DNA of 64,000 nt from Ensifer adhaerens (GCF_000697965.2 NZ_CP015880.1:1674001-1738000), one strand, 5' to 3'; positions 18,015-27,831 are shown, numbered from the stretch's first letter. Notes: generated by a model from the letters alone, not told the origin. A program made the numbers and translations.

Positions 18015-18437
18015 ATGTCCAACTTCAAGCGCCTGTTAGGCGGCCGGGACGGGGCCGCTGCGATCGAATTTGCAATAATAGCACCACTCTTCTTCATGTG
18101 CGTGCTGACCCTGATCGCCTATGGCGTCTATCTCAGTGCCGCCCATTCCATTCAGCAGATTGCTGCCGATGCCGCCCGCACAGCCATCGCCGGCCTCTCC
18201 CAAACCGAGCGTGAACGGCTCGCGACCGACTATATCCGTCGCACGACGATGGATCAGGCCTTCATCAAGTCGTCGCGCATGACCGTCACCGTCAGGGACG
18301 ACGCCAACAACGCAAACCAGTTCACCGTCCGGATCAAATACGACGCCGGCGACCTGCCGATCTTCAACCTGTTCACATTCGCCATGCCGAGCGAACAGAT
18401 CGAGCGCTTCGCAACCATCCGCATCGGAGGGGTCTGA
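18015..18437 (+). CDS. TadE-like pilus/secretion protein
   Basis: A 140-residue TadE-family protein. It has a short basic N terminus, then the pseudopilin-like signature GAAAIEFAIIAPLFFMCVL, where the Glu after AAI marks the prepilin-type processing site of this family, and a single transmembrane helix with an extracytoplasmic tail. The start at 18015 has GGAG 8 bases upstream; the open frame runs further back without support. It is followed by a TadG-like gene with one base between them. Tad proteins help build Flp pili, but no tadA, rcpA or pilin gene is in the window. Confidence 0.85.
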   Translation: MSNFKRLLGGRDGAAAIEFAIIAPLFFMCVLTLIAYGVYLSAAHSIQQIAADAARTAIAGLSQTERERLATDYIRRTTMDQAFIKSSRMTVTVRDDANNANQFTVRIKYDAGDLPIFNLFTFAMPSEQIERFATIRIGGV

Positions 18438-18438
18438 T

Positions 18439-20172
18439 ATGCTGTGGAAACCCATGCGCTCCCTCGCCCGAGCCCGTAGCGGCAATATCGGTATCTCGGC
18501 CGCCCTGGCCATGCCGTTGGTGATCACGTCCATGGCCCTTGCGATCGACTACGGCTACCTGACCGTCCAGAAGCGTGAAATGCAGTCTTCGGTCGATCTC
18601 GCTGCGATCGCGGCAGCGGCCAACGTCTCCGCCGCCGAGAAGGCCGTGCTCAACCACTTCGCCAACAATGGCCTGAACTACGGCGTATCGACGCCGAACG
18701 GTTTGTTGACCATCGACGGCAAGACCCTGCCGCCCGGTGACATCAGCACCGCCAAGCTTGATGGCGTCGCGACCGTAGCGCGCGGGCGCTACGTCCCCGA
18801 TCCGTCGGTCGATGCCGGCCAGCGCTTTATCAAGGACGCCACGCCCACGGACGCCGTGCAGGTGATGCTCGAAAGGAAGGGCGACATCTTCCTCGCCTCG
18901 ATCTTCAGCGCCCCGCCGGACCTCAGCGTCTACGGCACGGCGGCGAGTTCGAAAATCGCGGCCTTCTCCGTCGGCTCCCGTCTTGCAAGCCTCAATGATG
19001 GGCTGCTCAACTCCATCCTCGGGCAGATGCTCGGAACGACGATCTCGCTCAAGATCATGGATTACCAGGCGCTCATCGACGCCGACATCGATATCCAGCC
19101 GTTCCTGAAGATCATTGCGACCAGGCTCAACCTGACGGCGGCGTCCTATGAAGACGTACTCAAGGCAAACCTGACGATGCCGCAGCTGCTTGCCTCCATG
19201 CGGCTCGTCCAGGGCCTGTCCGGAACGGTCACGGCCGCACTCAAGAGCATCGAGCTTTCGACCTCGAACGACAAGCGCACCTTCACCTTGGCGCAAATCC
19301 TCAACCTCGATCCGAAGAAGAGCCTGCAGGTCGACGCTGGCTCCGATTGGGCGATGCGCGTAAGCGCGCTGCAGATCGTGTCGGCGGCTGCAGCCATCGC
19401 CAATGGCGAAAACCAGATCGCCCTCAATGCCGTGGCCGGCCTTCCGGGGATCGCATCTGCCAAGGTCAAGCTTGCGATCGGCGAGCCGCCCGTCGAAACG
19501 CCAAGCCACCGCCTCGGCACGCCTGGCGCAGCAATACGCACCGCCCAGACCCGCCTTGCCGTCGAAGTCAACGTCGATGGCCTGGCCGCCCTTGCCGGCA
19601 TTCGCATCCGACTGCCGATCTATGTCGAACTCGCCTATGCGGAAGCCAAGCTCGCCGACATCAGGTGCTATGGCGGCACGCCCGAAAATGCTTCGGTCAG
19701 CGTCGATGCCGTGCCCGGCATTGCCGAAATCGCCATCGGCGACGTCGATCCGGCGGTCCTGTCCAACTTCTCGTCAGACGCGCGGGTACAAAGAGCCAAA
19801 CTCGTGGACGCCCTGGTGGTCAAGATCGATGCGCTGGCCCATGTCGAGGCGCAAAACCTCAAGCCGACGCGCCTGAGCTTCAGCCCGTCCGAGGTCGCGG
19901 CCCGGTCGATCAAGACGGTCTCGACCAAGGACATCCTGACCTCGACGACGCAAACGCTCCTCAACAATCTCGACCTGAACATACAGGTCCTGTTCCTGAC
20001 GCTCGGCAGCCCGACCATCGTGCAGCAGGCATTGGCCCAAACGCTCGGAGCCGTCACCAAGCCGGTCGACGATCTGCTCTACAACCTTTTGCTGCTCGTC
20101 GGCGTACGGGTCGGCGAGGCCGATGTCCGCGTCACCGGCGTCAAGTGCCAGTCTCCGGTCCTCGTGCAGTAG
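18439..20172 (+). CDS. TadG-like protein
   Basis: A 577-residue protein with a TadG-type N terminus: basic residues, then GNIGISAALAMPLVITSMALAIDYG as the single membrane anchor, and QSSVDLAAIAAAA, the conserved segment after it. The remaining 500 residues should face outside; they lack the von Willebrand A motif (DxSxS) found in some TadG proteins. GGAGGGG precedes the start, which lies one base after the tadE stop. The pair is probably one transcript that ends at the hairpin at 20182-20217. Confidence 0.82.
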   Translation: MLWKPMRSLARARSGNIGISAALAMPLVITSMALAIDYGYLTVQKREMQSSVDLAAIAAAANVSAAEKAVLNHFANNGLNYGVSTPNGLLTIDGKTLPPGDISTAKLDGVATVARGRYVPDPSVDAGQRFIKDATPTDAVQVMLERKGDIFLASIFSAPPDLSVYGTAASSKIAAFSVGSRLASLNDGLLNSILGQMLGTTISLKIMDYQALIDADIDIQPFLKIIATRLNLTAASYEDVLKANLTMPQLLASMRLVQGLSGTVTAALKSIELSTSNDKRTFTLAQILNLDPKKSLQVDAGSDWAMRVSALQIVSAAAAIANGENQIALNAVAGLPGIASAKVKLAIGEPPVETPSHRLGTPGAAIRTAQTRLAVEVNVDGLAALAGIRIRLPIYVELAYAEAKLADIRCYGGTPENASVSVDAVPGIAEIAIGDVDPAVLSNFSSDARVQRAKLVDALVVKIDALAHVEAQNLKPTRLSFSPSEVAARSIKTVSTKDILTSTTQTLLNNLDLNIQVLFLTLGSPTIVQQALAQTLGAVTKPVDDLLYNLLLLVGVRVGEADVRVTGVKCQSPVLVQ

Positions 20173-20181
20173 ACCCGTTCA

Positions 20182-20217
20182 AACGGGGCGTTCGACGGCC
20201 ACCGTCAACGCCCCGTT
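20182..20217 (+). terminator. Hairpin after the TadG-like gene
   Basis: AACGGGGCGTT and AACGCCCCGTT form an 11-bp stem, extended inside the loop by a GACGG/CCGTC pairing. There is no clear T run, so it may be an inefficient or Rho-assisted terminator. Confidence 0.55.
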
Positions 20218-20355
20218 GAACAAATTCGGTTGCTGACACGTTATGCACAAGGTAGCCCTAGTAAAAGGAATGCAGCTGAGCGCGGCTGGCCGGCGGGGCA
20301 CCGAGAGTGCCCTTCACTTGGCGGGCCGCGCAAGCATTGGGGGTATGCGCAGCAG

Positions 20356-21273
20356 ATGCATGTGATGGCAGAGCAGGAAGGCGCAGCGCGGGATGGCTCG
20401 CTCGCCTTCACCGCGGAAGGTTTTCTTTGTCATCCGGAGTTACGCAACGTGCTCCAGGCGAGCGCGCGCGATCTGATGGCGGCCTACGACATGTTTCCCC
20501 GCATCGCTCGCCTTGTCGCCTCCCACCAGAAATGGACGCTCAGCCAGGCCGTCTACGCCCTGCACCTCGAGCGTGAGCCCGGCAACCCCGAAACGGGAGT
20601 TACGACCGCCCGCCTTCTCAAGTTCATCCATGAGACCGGCGGCGCCAGCCGCAATACCGCCGCTGCCTTCATCGCCGAACTGCTGACCTACAAGCTTTTG
20701 CGCGACGCGGAGGGCGGCCGGGGTCGCAAGAAGATCCGTCCGCTAGAGCCGACCGAAATCAGCGAAGGCGCCATGCTGCGCTGGTTCATGAGCCAGATGG
20801 GAACGCTCGATCGCTTCGACGGCCAAGGCCGTGTCGCCCGCGTCGAAGCCGACCGCACGGTTTTCGAACGGGCTCAGCCGATCGCCGCCCGCCTGCTGCT
20901 TTCGGATCGCCGGTGGACCCAGCCGCCGGAAGGTGTCGCGGCTTTCGTCTGGACCGAGTGCGGTGGCCTCCTGCTCGACGATCTCATGGCGCGGCCGAAG
21001 AGCCTTGAGCCTGTGAATGGTAAAGTCTGGCTGGAGGCGAACCTCTCGGATCTCGCCACGCATTGCATGATCTCGAACACCCATATCCGGCGCATCTTCA
21101 CGCGGGCCCAGGATCTCGGCTTGCTTGGAAGAGCCGATGAGGGGCAGCGCGGCCTGTTCTGGTTGAGTGAGCGGCTGATCGAGGAATATTGCCAATGGCA
21201 GGCAGTTAAGCTTGCCGGCCTTGCCAACGGCTTCGAGCAGGCCGAGCGACAGGCGGCAAACCCGCCGGCCTGA
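20356..21273 (+). CDS. Hypothetical protein, possible winged-helix regulator
   Basis: A protein of about 305 residues that I do not recognise. It has no signal peptide or membrane segment. Two stretches look like winged-helix DNA-binding units: TARLLKFIHETGGASRNTAA (about residues 75-95) and LSDLATHCMISNTHIRRIFT (about 240-260), the second with helix-turn-helix spacing. Between them is a Trp/Leu-rich region. The frame is open back to 20230, but 20356 is the first start that leaves a compact protein; 20365 is an alternative. It follows the TadG hairpin and is convergent with the GFA gene. A regulatory role is inference only. Confidence 0.6.
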   Translation: MHVMAEQEGAARDGSLAFTAEGFLCHPELRNVLQASARDLMAAYDMFPRIARLVASHQKWTLSQAVYALHLEREPGNPETGVTTARLLKFIHETGGASRNTAAAFIAELLTYKLLRDAEGGRGRKKIRPLEPTEISEGAMLRWFMSQMGTLDRFDGQGRVARVEADRTVFERAQPIAARLLLSDRRWTQPPEGVAAFVWTECGGLLLDDLMARPKSLEPVNGKVWLEANLSDLATHCMISNTHIRRIFTRAQDLGLLGRADEGQRGLFWLSERLIEEYCQWQAVKLAGLANGFEQAERQAANPPA

Positions 21274-21276
21274 ACC

Positions 21277-21675
21277 TCAGACGCGGCCGGCTGCGAATTT
21301 CGGCAGGTCGTCCTTGATCTCGTAGAAATCGCCCTGATCTTCGCAGAAGATATGGTAGCCCGGCTTCAGCACCGTCGGCTTGTCAAAGGCGCCCGCGAGG
21401 ATCGACGTGTAATCCGAACCGTCCGCCTTCCAGAACAGCGCTGACCCGCATTGCCGGCAAAAGCCCCGGCTGGCGCTGTCACTGGCCCTGTACCAGGTTA
21501 CGTTTTCCGCGCCCTTCAGCTTGAAGTCCTGGTCCTGCACGTTGGTGGCGGCGTAATAGAGCCCGGTCTGCTTCCGGCATTGGCTGCAGTGGCAGAAGAT
21601 CAGCTCGCGCAGCTCGCCGCGCGCTTTGAAGCGAATGGTGCCACAAAGGCAGCCCCCGTGATGAATGTCCTGCAT
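21277..21675 (-). CDS. GFA-family (CENP-V/Gfa-like) zinc protein
   Basis: A 132-residue protein of the GFA family named after glutathione-dependent formaldehyde-activating enzyme. The zinc-binding cysteines are in GGCLCGTIRF, FCHCSQCRK and FCRQCGSALFW, all present. Most members, including this one, have no proven activity and the name is historical. GGGGAGGGG precedes the start. It is convergent with the unrecognised gene on the plus strand, with a 3-bp gap. Confidence 0.9.
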   Translation of the reverse strand: MQDIHHGGCLCGTIRFKARGELRELIFCHCSQCRKQTGLYYAATNVQDQDFKLKGAENVTWYRASDSASRGFCRQCGSALFWKADGSDYTSILAGAFDKPTVLKPGYHIFCEDQGDFYEIKDDLPKFAAGRV

Positions 21676-21766
21676 TGCCCCTCCCCAAGTTCATGACCCC
21701 TCGATCCTGCCATGGAGCGTGCCGACGCAAGCCACAGCCCGCGCCGCGCCCTGCTCCAGACACGAA

Positions 21767-21801
21767 AATGCCGGGCCAGCTTCCAGAGCCGGCCCGGCAT
21801 T
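21767..21801 (-). terminator. Terminator of the DAHP synthase gene
   Basis: On the minus strand AATGCCGGGCC and GGCCCGGCATT form a perfect 11-bp stem followed by TTTTCG, 60 bases after the DAHP synthase stop codon. Confidence 0.8.
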
Positions 21802-21860
21802 GTCAAATTCAAAGCATCCAAGCGACGTTCAGAAAACCTGAACAATGCCAGAGATTTAGA

Positions 21861-23234
21861 TCAGCCGTTGACGACCATCTTCTTCTCGTCGCGGCCGCCC
21901 TTCATGCGTTCGGCGAGCAGGAAGGCGAGTTCCAGCGCCTGGTCCGCGTTGAGGCGCGGATCGCAATGGGTGTGGTAACGGTCGGCGAGATCGTCGCCCG
22001 AAAGCGCACGCGCACCGCCGGTGCATTCCGTCACGTCGTTGCCGGTCATCTCGATATGGATGCCGCCCGGGTGCGAACCCTCGGCGCGGTGGATCTGGAA
22101 GAAGCTCTCCACTTCCGACAGGATCCGCTCGAACGGACGGGTCTTGTAGTTGTTGAGCGTGATCGTGTTGCCGTGCATCGGGTCGCAGGACCAGACCACC
22201 TTCTTGCCTTCGCGCTCGACCGCACGGATGAGGCGCGGCAGATGCTCGGCCACCTTGTCATGGCCGAAACGGCAGATGAGCGTCAGGCGGCCGGCTTCGT
22301 TGGCCGGGTTCAGAAGGTCGATCAGCTCCAGCAGGCCATCGGCCGTCAGCGACGGACCGCACTTGAGGCCGAGCGGGTTCTTGATGCCGCGGCAGTATTC
22401 GATATGCGCATGGTCAGGCTGGCGGGTACGGTCGCCGATCCAGATCATGTGGCCGGACGTGGCGTACCAGTCGCCCGAGGTCGAGTCGACGCGCGTCAAC
22501 GCCTGCTCGTAGCCGAGCAGCAGCGCCTCGTGGCTGGTGAAGAAATCGGTCTCGCGCAGGCTCGGGTGGTTTTCCGAGGTGATGCCGATCGCCTTCATGA
22601 AGTCCATGGTCTCGGAGATGCGGTCCGCAAGCTTGCGGTAGCGTTCCGCCTGCGGGCTGTCCTTGACGAAGCCGAGCATCCACTGGTGCACGTTGTCGAG
22701 GTTGGCATAGCCGCCCATCGCAAACGCGCGCAGAAGGTTCAGCGTCGCAGCCGACTGGCGGTAAGCCATGATCTGGCGCTCCGGGTTCGGAATGCGCGCT
22801 TCCTCGGTGAACTCGATGCCGTTGATGATGTCGCCGCGGTAGGACGGAAGCGTCACGTCACCCTGCTTCTCGATACCCGAGGAGCGGGGCTTGGCGAACT
22901 GGCCGGCGATACGGCCGACCTTGACCACCGGCTGCTGTGCACCGAACGTCAGAACGACGGCCATCTGCAGGAAGGCGCGGAAAAAGTCGCGGATCGTGTC
23001 AGCGCCGTGCTCGGCAAAGCTCTCGGCGCAGTCGCCGCCCTGCAGCAGGAAGCCGCGGCCTTCGGCGACATTGGCGAGGGCACTCTTCAGACGACGGGCT
23101 TCGCCCGCAAACACCAGCGGCGGATACTTCGCGAGGCGCGCTTCGGTCGCCTCAAGCGCTGCCAGGTCCGGATATTCCGGCACCTGCTGGATGGGTTTCT
23201 GCCGCCAGCTGTTTGGAGTCCAAGTCTGTGCCAT
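21861..23234 (-). CDS. 3-deoxy-7-phosphoheptulonate synthase, class II
   Basis: This enzyme condenses phosphoenolpyruvate and erythrose-4-phosphate to DAHP, the first step of aromatic amino-acid synthesis. The 457-residue product is of the class II (plant and actinobacterial) type: [14 protein letters not shown] at the N terminus, [33 protein letters not shown], and the metal/substrate region [10 protein letters not shown], ending in the class II segment [19 protein letters not shown] chose ATG 23234 because AGGTGAT lies 7 bases before it; GTG 23243 is the longest frame. No leader peptide or attenuator is apparent upstream. Confidence 0.95.
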   Translation of the reverse strand: MAQTWTPNSWRQKPIQQVPEYPDLAALEATEARLAKYPPLVFAGEARRLKSALANVAEGRGFLLQGGDCAESFAEHGADTIRDFFRAFLQMAVVLTFGAQQPVVKVGRIAGQFAKPRSSGIEKQGDVTLPSYRGDIINGIEFTEEARIPNPERQIMAYRQSAATLNLLRAFAMGGYANLDNVHQWMLGFVKDSPQAERYRKLADRISETMDFMKAIGITSENHPSLRETDFFTSHEALLLGYEQALTRVDSTSGDWYATSGHMIWIGDRTRQPDHAHIEYCRGIKNPLGLKCGPSLTADGLLELIDLLNPANEAGRLTLICRFGHDKVAEHLPRLIRAVEREGKKVVWSCDPMHGNTITLNNYKTRPFERILSEVESFFQIHRAEGSHPGGIHIEMTGNDVTECTGGARALSGDDLADRYHTHCDPRLNADQALELAFLLAERMKGGRDEKKMVVNG

Positions 23235-23243
23235 TTCGATCAC

Positions 23244-23600
23244 CTGTTGTCTGCCGCGGATCCAACCGCGCGGGTCACGCCCTGACGGCCAATGGCGGCC
23301 GCCCGGTATTCTGAAATTTCACTCAACATCCGCTCGCCCTGCCCCGGTCACTTGGCCAAGCCTCGTGCCCGCCCAGCCGGAAACGCCGCGGAATGCGGGC
23401 TTATAGACGTTAAGGAAACGCTTGGAAAGCCATCCTACCAGAATTCATTGCTTTGCAGGGCGCCCGGGGCGCAACGATATTTCCGCGGAGCGCACGATCC
23501 CGAAAGTCCTGCTCCCTATATCGAAAGAACGCTGCGCAGTTTCAATGGGATAGTGGCATCCCTGATGCTACAGCCGCCGCCAAGATAGGCGACAGATTGT
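23244..23600. other. Non-coding stretch upstream of DAHP synthase
   Basis: About 360 bases lie between the DAHP synthase start and the end of a small hypothetical gene on the same strand. It should hold the DAHP synthase promoter. I see no hairpin, leader peptide or conserved coding frame in it. Confidence 0.4.
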
Positions 23601-23864
23601 TCAGCGATCGTGCCCGGCGGCTTGCGGCCGGCAATGGCTGGCCCTCACGTCCCAGCGCGCGCGTGTGCGTTCGGTGAGTGGCGCATCGGAACGCGTCAAG
23701 CGCGCGTCCGATCTGCGCCGGTTAAGCAGAAAAGAGAAGGCCGGCAGCACCCAGTGCAGGCCACGCCACTCCGGTCCGTCGAGCGGATCATCCAAGCCGT
23801 TGCGTGACCCGCGGCGACGTTCACGCTGCAGAACCGTCCACATGACCGCCCAATGTTCAAACAT
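23601..23864 (-). CDS. Small hypothetical protein
   Basis: An 87-residue, Arg-rich protein that I do not recognise, beginning FEHWAVMWTVLQRERRRG after Met. The main support is a perfect AAGGAGG placed 8 bases before the start at 23864. It is divergent from the LysR-type gene. The C-terminal half (RLTRSDAPLTERTRARWD) has low complexity, so the gene could be shorter in origin or spurious. Confidence 0.45.
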   Translation of the reverse strand: MFEHWAVMWTVLQRERRRGSRNGLDDPLDGPEWRGLHWVLPAFSFLLNRRRSDARLTRSDAPLTERTRARWDVRASHCRPQAAGHDR

Positions 23865-24017
23865 GGTCTCGCCTCCTTTGCCTTGAGACAATCGGAGACC
23901 TAATGTCTTCGCCGGCAGCGTTGTAGGCGCACCGTTGAAAGACGTCTTTCATCCGCGAACGGAAGTCAGGGCGGACGACCCGCGCTACTACGAGACAATG
24001 ACCGCCATGGAGTGCTT

Positions 24018-24881
24018 ATGGCCGAGGCAGCCTGGGACGATTTGAAACTCTTTTATCACGTTGCGACCGAGGGTGGCTTGAGCGGGGCTGCCACGCGAAC
24101 GGGGTTGAGCGCGCCGACCATCGGCCGCCGCATGCTCGCGCTCGAGCGAGCGACCGGCAGGGCACTCTTCATCCGCAGCCAGCAAGGCTACCGCCTCGCC
24201 CACGATGGCCAGATCCTGCTCGAACATGTCCGTGCCATGCGGAATGCCGCCGCAAATATCTCCGATTGGCACCGCGACGCCTTCGCGCTGCCGATCGTCT
24301 CAGTCGCAAGCGACGCCTGGGTCGCGGGCTTCGTGGCCGATCATTCAACCGACATCCGCGGCTCGGGCGACGGCTTTCGCTTTTGCTGCAAACATGCGCA
24401 CCGCGGCCTCGACCTGACCTTCAGAGAGGCCGATGTGGCCGTCCTGTACGAACAGCCCCGCTCCGGCAACGTGGCAGTGCGCCGCTCGGTGAACATCGCC
24501 TATGCCGTCTATCGCGCCCGCAACATGCCGGAGCGCGAGGACTTTCCCTGGATATCGATTGGCACCGAAGTTGCCAGCTCGCCGGCTGAAAAATGGGTCT
24601 TTGAAAACCGCGAGCAGCAGATCCATACGTGGACCGACAGTGCCGCTCTTCTCGTGCGGCTGATCCGCAATGGCGCCGGCCGCGGCGTCCTGCCCGCCTT
24701 CGTCGGCGAAGGTGATCCATTCCTGAAGCGCGAAGGCGAATTGATCGAGGGCCTGACGCATCCGTTGTGGATCGCGGCAAACGACGACGACCGGCGCCGT
24801 CCGGAGGTCCGGACGGTCATCGATCGTCTCGCCGATCTTTTCAAACGCGAGGAGGCGCGGTTTGCAGGAGCTTCCGCCTGA
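24018..24881 (+). CDS. LysR-family transcriptional regulator
   Basis: A 287-residue regulator with the LysR helix-turn-helix at the N terminus (DLKLFYHVATEGGLSGAATR, then GLSAPTIGRRMLALERATG) and a shortened, divergent substrate-binding domain. The start at 24018 has GGAG 5 bases upstream; GTG 24012 is the frame's first possible start. The gene is convergent with gor, 6 bp apart, and divergent from a small hypothetical gene, so it has no obvious dedicated target in the window. Confidence 0.88.
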   Translation: MAEAAWDDLKLFYHVATEGGLSGAATRTGLSAPTIGRRMLALERATGRALFIRSQQGYRLAHDGQILLEHVRAMRNAAANISDWHRDAFALPIVSVASDAWVAGFVADHSTDIRGSGDGFRFCCKHAHRGLDLTFREADVAVLYEQPRSGNVAVRRSVNIAYAVYRARNMPEREDFPWISIGTEVASSPAEKWVFENREQQIHTWTDSAALLVRLIRNGAGRGVLPAFVGEGDPFLKREGELIEGLTHPLWIAANDDDRRRPEVRTVIDRLADLFKREEARFAGASA

Positions 24882-24887
24882 GGCGGC

Positions 24888-26276
24888 TCAGACCCGCTCG
24901 CCCTTGCGGATGCGATAGGACGGCGAATACATCGTTACCAATTCTTCCGCCGCCGTCGGGTGCACCGCCATCGTCCGGTCGAAATCGTCCTTGGTGCAGC
25001 CGGCCTTCAGCGAAATGCCGAGCAGCTGCGCCATTTCGCCGGCGTCGTGACCGAGGATATGGGCGCCGAGCACCTTGCGGTCGGCGGCATTGACGATCAG
25101 TTTCATGATCATCTTTTCCTTGCGGCCCGAAAGCGTCGCCTTCATCGGCCTGAACTCGGCGCGGTAGACTTCGAGTTCGTCGAACCGGCGCGTCGCTTCC
25201 TCTTCGGTCAGGCCGACGGTACCGATTTCCGGCTGCGAGAAGACGGCAGTTGCGATCAAGTCGTGGTCCGGCGACACCGGATTGTTCTTGTACTCGGTCT
25301 CGATGAAGCACATCGCCTCATGGATCGCGACCGGCGTCAGCTGAACGCGGTCCGTCACATCGCCAAGCGCATAGATGCCGGGCGCGCTGGTGCGCGAGAA
25401 GGCGTCGACGATGATGGCGCCGCGCTCGTCCGTCTTGACGCCGGCGGCCTCCAGGCCGAGACCTCTGGTGTTCGGCACACGCCCGAGCGCCAGCATGACC
25501 TGGTCGGCGACGATGTCGCCGTGCTTCATCGTGTGCGCGACGCGCTTGCCGTCGGCGTCGAGCGCAACGGACTGGATGATGTCCTCGCAAAGGATGCGGA
25601 TGCCCTTCTCCTCCATCGCGACGTGCAGCCCGCGGCGCAGGTCATGGTCGAACCGCGAGAGAATTTCCTTGCCGCGATAGATCAGCGTCGTCTCGACGCC
25701 GAGGCCGTGGAAGACATTGGCGAACTCGACGGCGATGTAGCCGCCGCCGGCGATCAGGATCGACTTCGGCAGTTCCGCAAGGTCGAAGGCTTCGTTGGAG
25801 GAAATGCAGTGCTCGTGGCCGGGCAGCGCGTCATGCGGGGTCGGATGACCTCCGACGGCAATGACGATGCGTTCGGCCGTTACCGTCTTGCCGCTGTCGA
25901 GCAGGCGAACCGTGTTCGGGCCGACGAGCTCGGCGCGCGTATGCAGGATTTCGGCGCCCGCATTGTTGAGGCCCTTCTGGTAGAGCCCTTCGAGCCGGGT
26001 GATTTCCTGCTCCTTGGCGGCGACCAGCTTCTTCCAGTCGAACGTGCTTTCGCCGACCGTCCAGCCGAAGCCCGCTGCATCTTCGAAGTGCTCGGAAAAC
26101 TGCGACGCGTAGACATAAAGCTTCTTCGGAACGCAGCCGCGGATAACGCAGGTGCCGCCATAGCGAAACTCTTCCGCGATCGCGACCTTCTTGCCGAGGC
26201 TTGCTGCAAGGCGCCCGCTGCGCACGCCGCCCGAACCGCCGCCGATTACGAAAAGGTCATAGTCGAAAGCGGGCAT
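24888..26276 (-). CDS. gor: Glutathione-disulfide reductase
   Basis: A 462-residue FAD-dependent enzyme that reduces oxidised glutathione with NADPH in the cytoplasm. It has the FAD motif VIGGGSGGVRSGRLA, the redox-active disulfide GGTCVIRGCVPKK, the NADPH-binding GGGYIAVEFANVF and the C-terminal active-site segment HPTAAEELVTM with its catalytic His. GCVPKK and the overall length point to glutathione reductase rather than dihydrolipoamide dehydrogenase. The start at 26276 (Met then PAFDYDLFVIGGG) is the family start; the frame continues open for 36 codons upstream. The DUF2059 gene lies 190 bp upstream on the same strand. Confidence 0.95.
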   Translation of the reverse strand: MPAFDYDLFVIGGGSGGVRSGRLAASLGKKVAIAEEFRYGGTCVIRGCVPKKLYVYASQFSEHFEDAAGFGWTVGESTFDWKKLVAAKEQEITRLEGLYQKGLNNAGAEILHTRAELVGPNTVRLLDSGKTVTAERIVIAVGGHPTPHDALPGHEHCISSNEAFDLAELPKSILIAGGGYIAVEFANVFHGLGVETTLIYRGKEILSRFDHDLRRGLHVAMEEKGIRILCEDIIQSVALDADGKRVAHTMKHGDIVADQVMLALGRVPNTRGLGLEAAGVKTDERGAIIVDAFSRTSAPGIYALGDVTDRVQLTPVAIHEAMCFIETEYKNNPVSPDHDLIATAVFSQPEIGTVGLTEEEATRRFDELEVYRAEFRPMKATLSGRKEKMIMKLIVNAADRKVLGAHILGHDAGEMAQLLGISLKAGCTKDDFDRTMAVHPTAAEELVTMYSPSYRIRKGERV

Positions 26277-26467
26277 GGGCAGTCTCCTGAAAGCAAGCGG
26301 GCCGAAATGGCGATCTGAAAAGCGCGCCGAACGATCCTGGGCCGACACGCAACCGGGCGCAGCCGATGGCCGCGTCGCAGGCACATATAGTGGAGCCTCC
26401 GGGCAAAAGAAAAGCCCGGATCGCTCCAGGCTCCTCGAAACGTGATGAAGGCGCTCGGCGCCGCAGC

Positions 26468-27016
26468 TTATTGTGCCGGCGCCTGAACTGCACCTTCGGC
26501 TGCTGCCGGCTGGGTGGAGCCGACCTTCTCGTCGAGCGACTTGGTCGCTTCCTGGGTCAGGTCGCGCGATACGCCCGATGCCCAGATGTCGGCGGCCTTC
26601 AGGAGTTCGCGGGACGCGATCGGGCCGTCGTTCAGGAGCTTCTTGCCGGCGGCGGAGTTGTAGAACTCGGTGATCGCGTTCAGCTCTTCGAGCGAAAAGG
26701 TCTTGGCGTAGATCGTCGCGGCTTCGTTCTCGAGATCGGCGCGGCGGGCGGCAAGGCTCAGCGCCTTATCGTCGACGGTCGCGGTGATCAGTTCCTGATG
26801 GTTCGGCGATGCCTGGATCAGCGTGTTCTTCAGGCGCTCGGCAAGGTTCGGCAGAATGTTGTCGAAGCTGTTGGTTACGCCGAGAGCAGCGATCGTCGCG
26901 CGCGCCGCCTTGATCTGGTCTTCGGAGACGTCCTGGGCCTTAACCGCCGGAACGGACGCAGACAGCAGAACCGCGGTGGCAGCGAAAGTGCGGACAAGAC
27001 CTGCGAGTTTGTTCAT
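26468..27016 (-). CDS. DUF2059 exported protein
   Basis: A 182-residue protein with a signal peptide (KLAGLVRTFAATAVLLSASVPAVKAQ, cut after AQA-type site) and a DUF2059 domain, seen in FSLEELNAITEFYNSAAGKKLL, the family's most conserved part. It is probably periplasmic and of unknown function. AGGAGCAAGGG precedes the start at 27016; the frame runs 21 codons further upstream. The C terminus is Ala/Pro-rich. It lies between rpiA and gor on the same strand, with gaps too large to be sure of an operon. Confidence 0.88.
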   Translation of the reverse strand: MNKLAGLVRTFAATAVLLSASVPAVKAQDVSEDQIKAARATIAALGVTNSFDNILPNLAERLKNTLIQASPNHQELITATVDDKALSLAARRADLENEAATIYAKTFSLEELNAITEFYNSAAGKKLLNDGPIASRELLKAADIWASGVSRDLTQEATKSLDEKVGSTQPAAAEGAVQAPAQ

Positions 27017-27135
27017 TTTTACCCTTGCTCCTGTGTTTGTCGCATGCTGCCCGGGCGATTGCCGCCGCCAGGCCCGCATGTATGGAAACCTGTTGTCTTC
27101 ACCGCTCCTGCCCCTGACGGGGCAGCGAAGCCGGC

Positions 27136-27831
27136 TCAGGACGCAGTCAGCGTGCGTGCCCCTTGCGGCCCGGCAATGATTGCCAGCGAAGCGATGCCGA
27201 TGAAAAGCCCGTGCTCGACGACGCCGGGAATGGCATTCAGCTCCCCGGCGAGCGCATCTGCATCAGGAATACGGCCAAAAGATGCATCGAGAATGAGGTG
27301 CCCGCCGTCCGTCAGAAAGGCGCCGTCATGGGACTGGCGGACAGTGATGTCGCCGGAAAGTCCGAGGCGCGAGGCAACCTTTTCGATCGCGATCCGGGTT
27401 GCCACCTGACCGAAAGGATTGACCTCGATCGGAAGCTTGAAGGCGCCGAGAACGTCGACCACTTTCGTCTCGTCGGCAATCACGATCATGCGCTTGGACG
27501 CAGCCGCAACGATCTTTTCGCGCAGCAGCGCGCCGCCGCCGCCCTTAATCAGACGCAGCTGACCATCGACCTCGTCGGCGCCGTCGATCGTCAGGTCCAG
27601 TTCGGGCAGCTCGTCGAGCGACTTCAGCGAAACACCGAGTTCGAGGCAGAGCCGCGCCGTGCGCTCCGAGGTGGGAACGCCTTCGATGCGAAAGCCCGCT
27701 GCAACCTTCTCGGCCAGGAGCCGCACAAACTCCTCGGCCGTGGAACCCGTGCCGATGCCGAGACGCATGCCGTCTTCGACATATTCCAGCGCCGCGGCCG
27801 CGGCTTTGATCTTCATTTCGCGGGCGTCCAT
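27136..27831 (-). CDS. rpiA: Ribose-5-phosphate isomerase A
   Basis: A 231-residue enzyme that interconverts ribose-5-phosphate and ribulose-5-phosphate in the pentose phosphate pathway. It carries the phosphate-binding [11 protein letters not shown], the catalytic [24 protein letters not shown] with the active Asp, Glu and Lys, and VVEHGLFIG near the end. Met at 27831 fits the family start and GGGAG lies upstream; the frame is open for 55 more codons with no support. It is divergent from gph. Confidence 0.95.
   Translation of the reverse strand: MDAREMKIKAAAAALEYVEDGMRLGIGTGSTAEEFVRLLAEKVAAGFRIEGVPTSERTARLCLELGVSLKSLDELPELDLTIDGADEVDGQLRLIKGGGGALLREKIVAAASKRMIVIADETKVVDVLGAFKLPIEVNPFGQVATRIAIEKVASRLGLSGDITVRQSHDGAFLTDGGHLILDASFGRIPDADALAGELNAIPGVVEHGLFIGIASLAIIAGPQGARTLTAS

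Noticed and set aside
17900..18214. Frame of 104 residues starting in the AT-rich leader before tadE
   Set aside because: It overlaps the tadE gene in another frame and has no Shine-Dalgarno sequence; the leader is more likely a promoter region.
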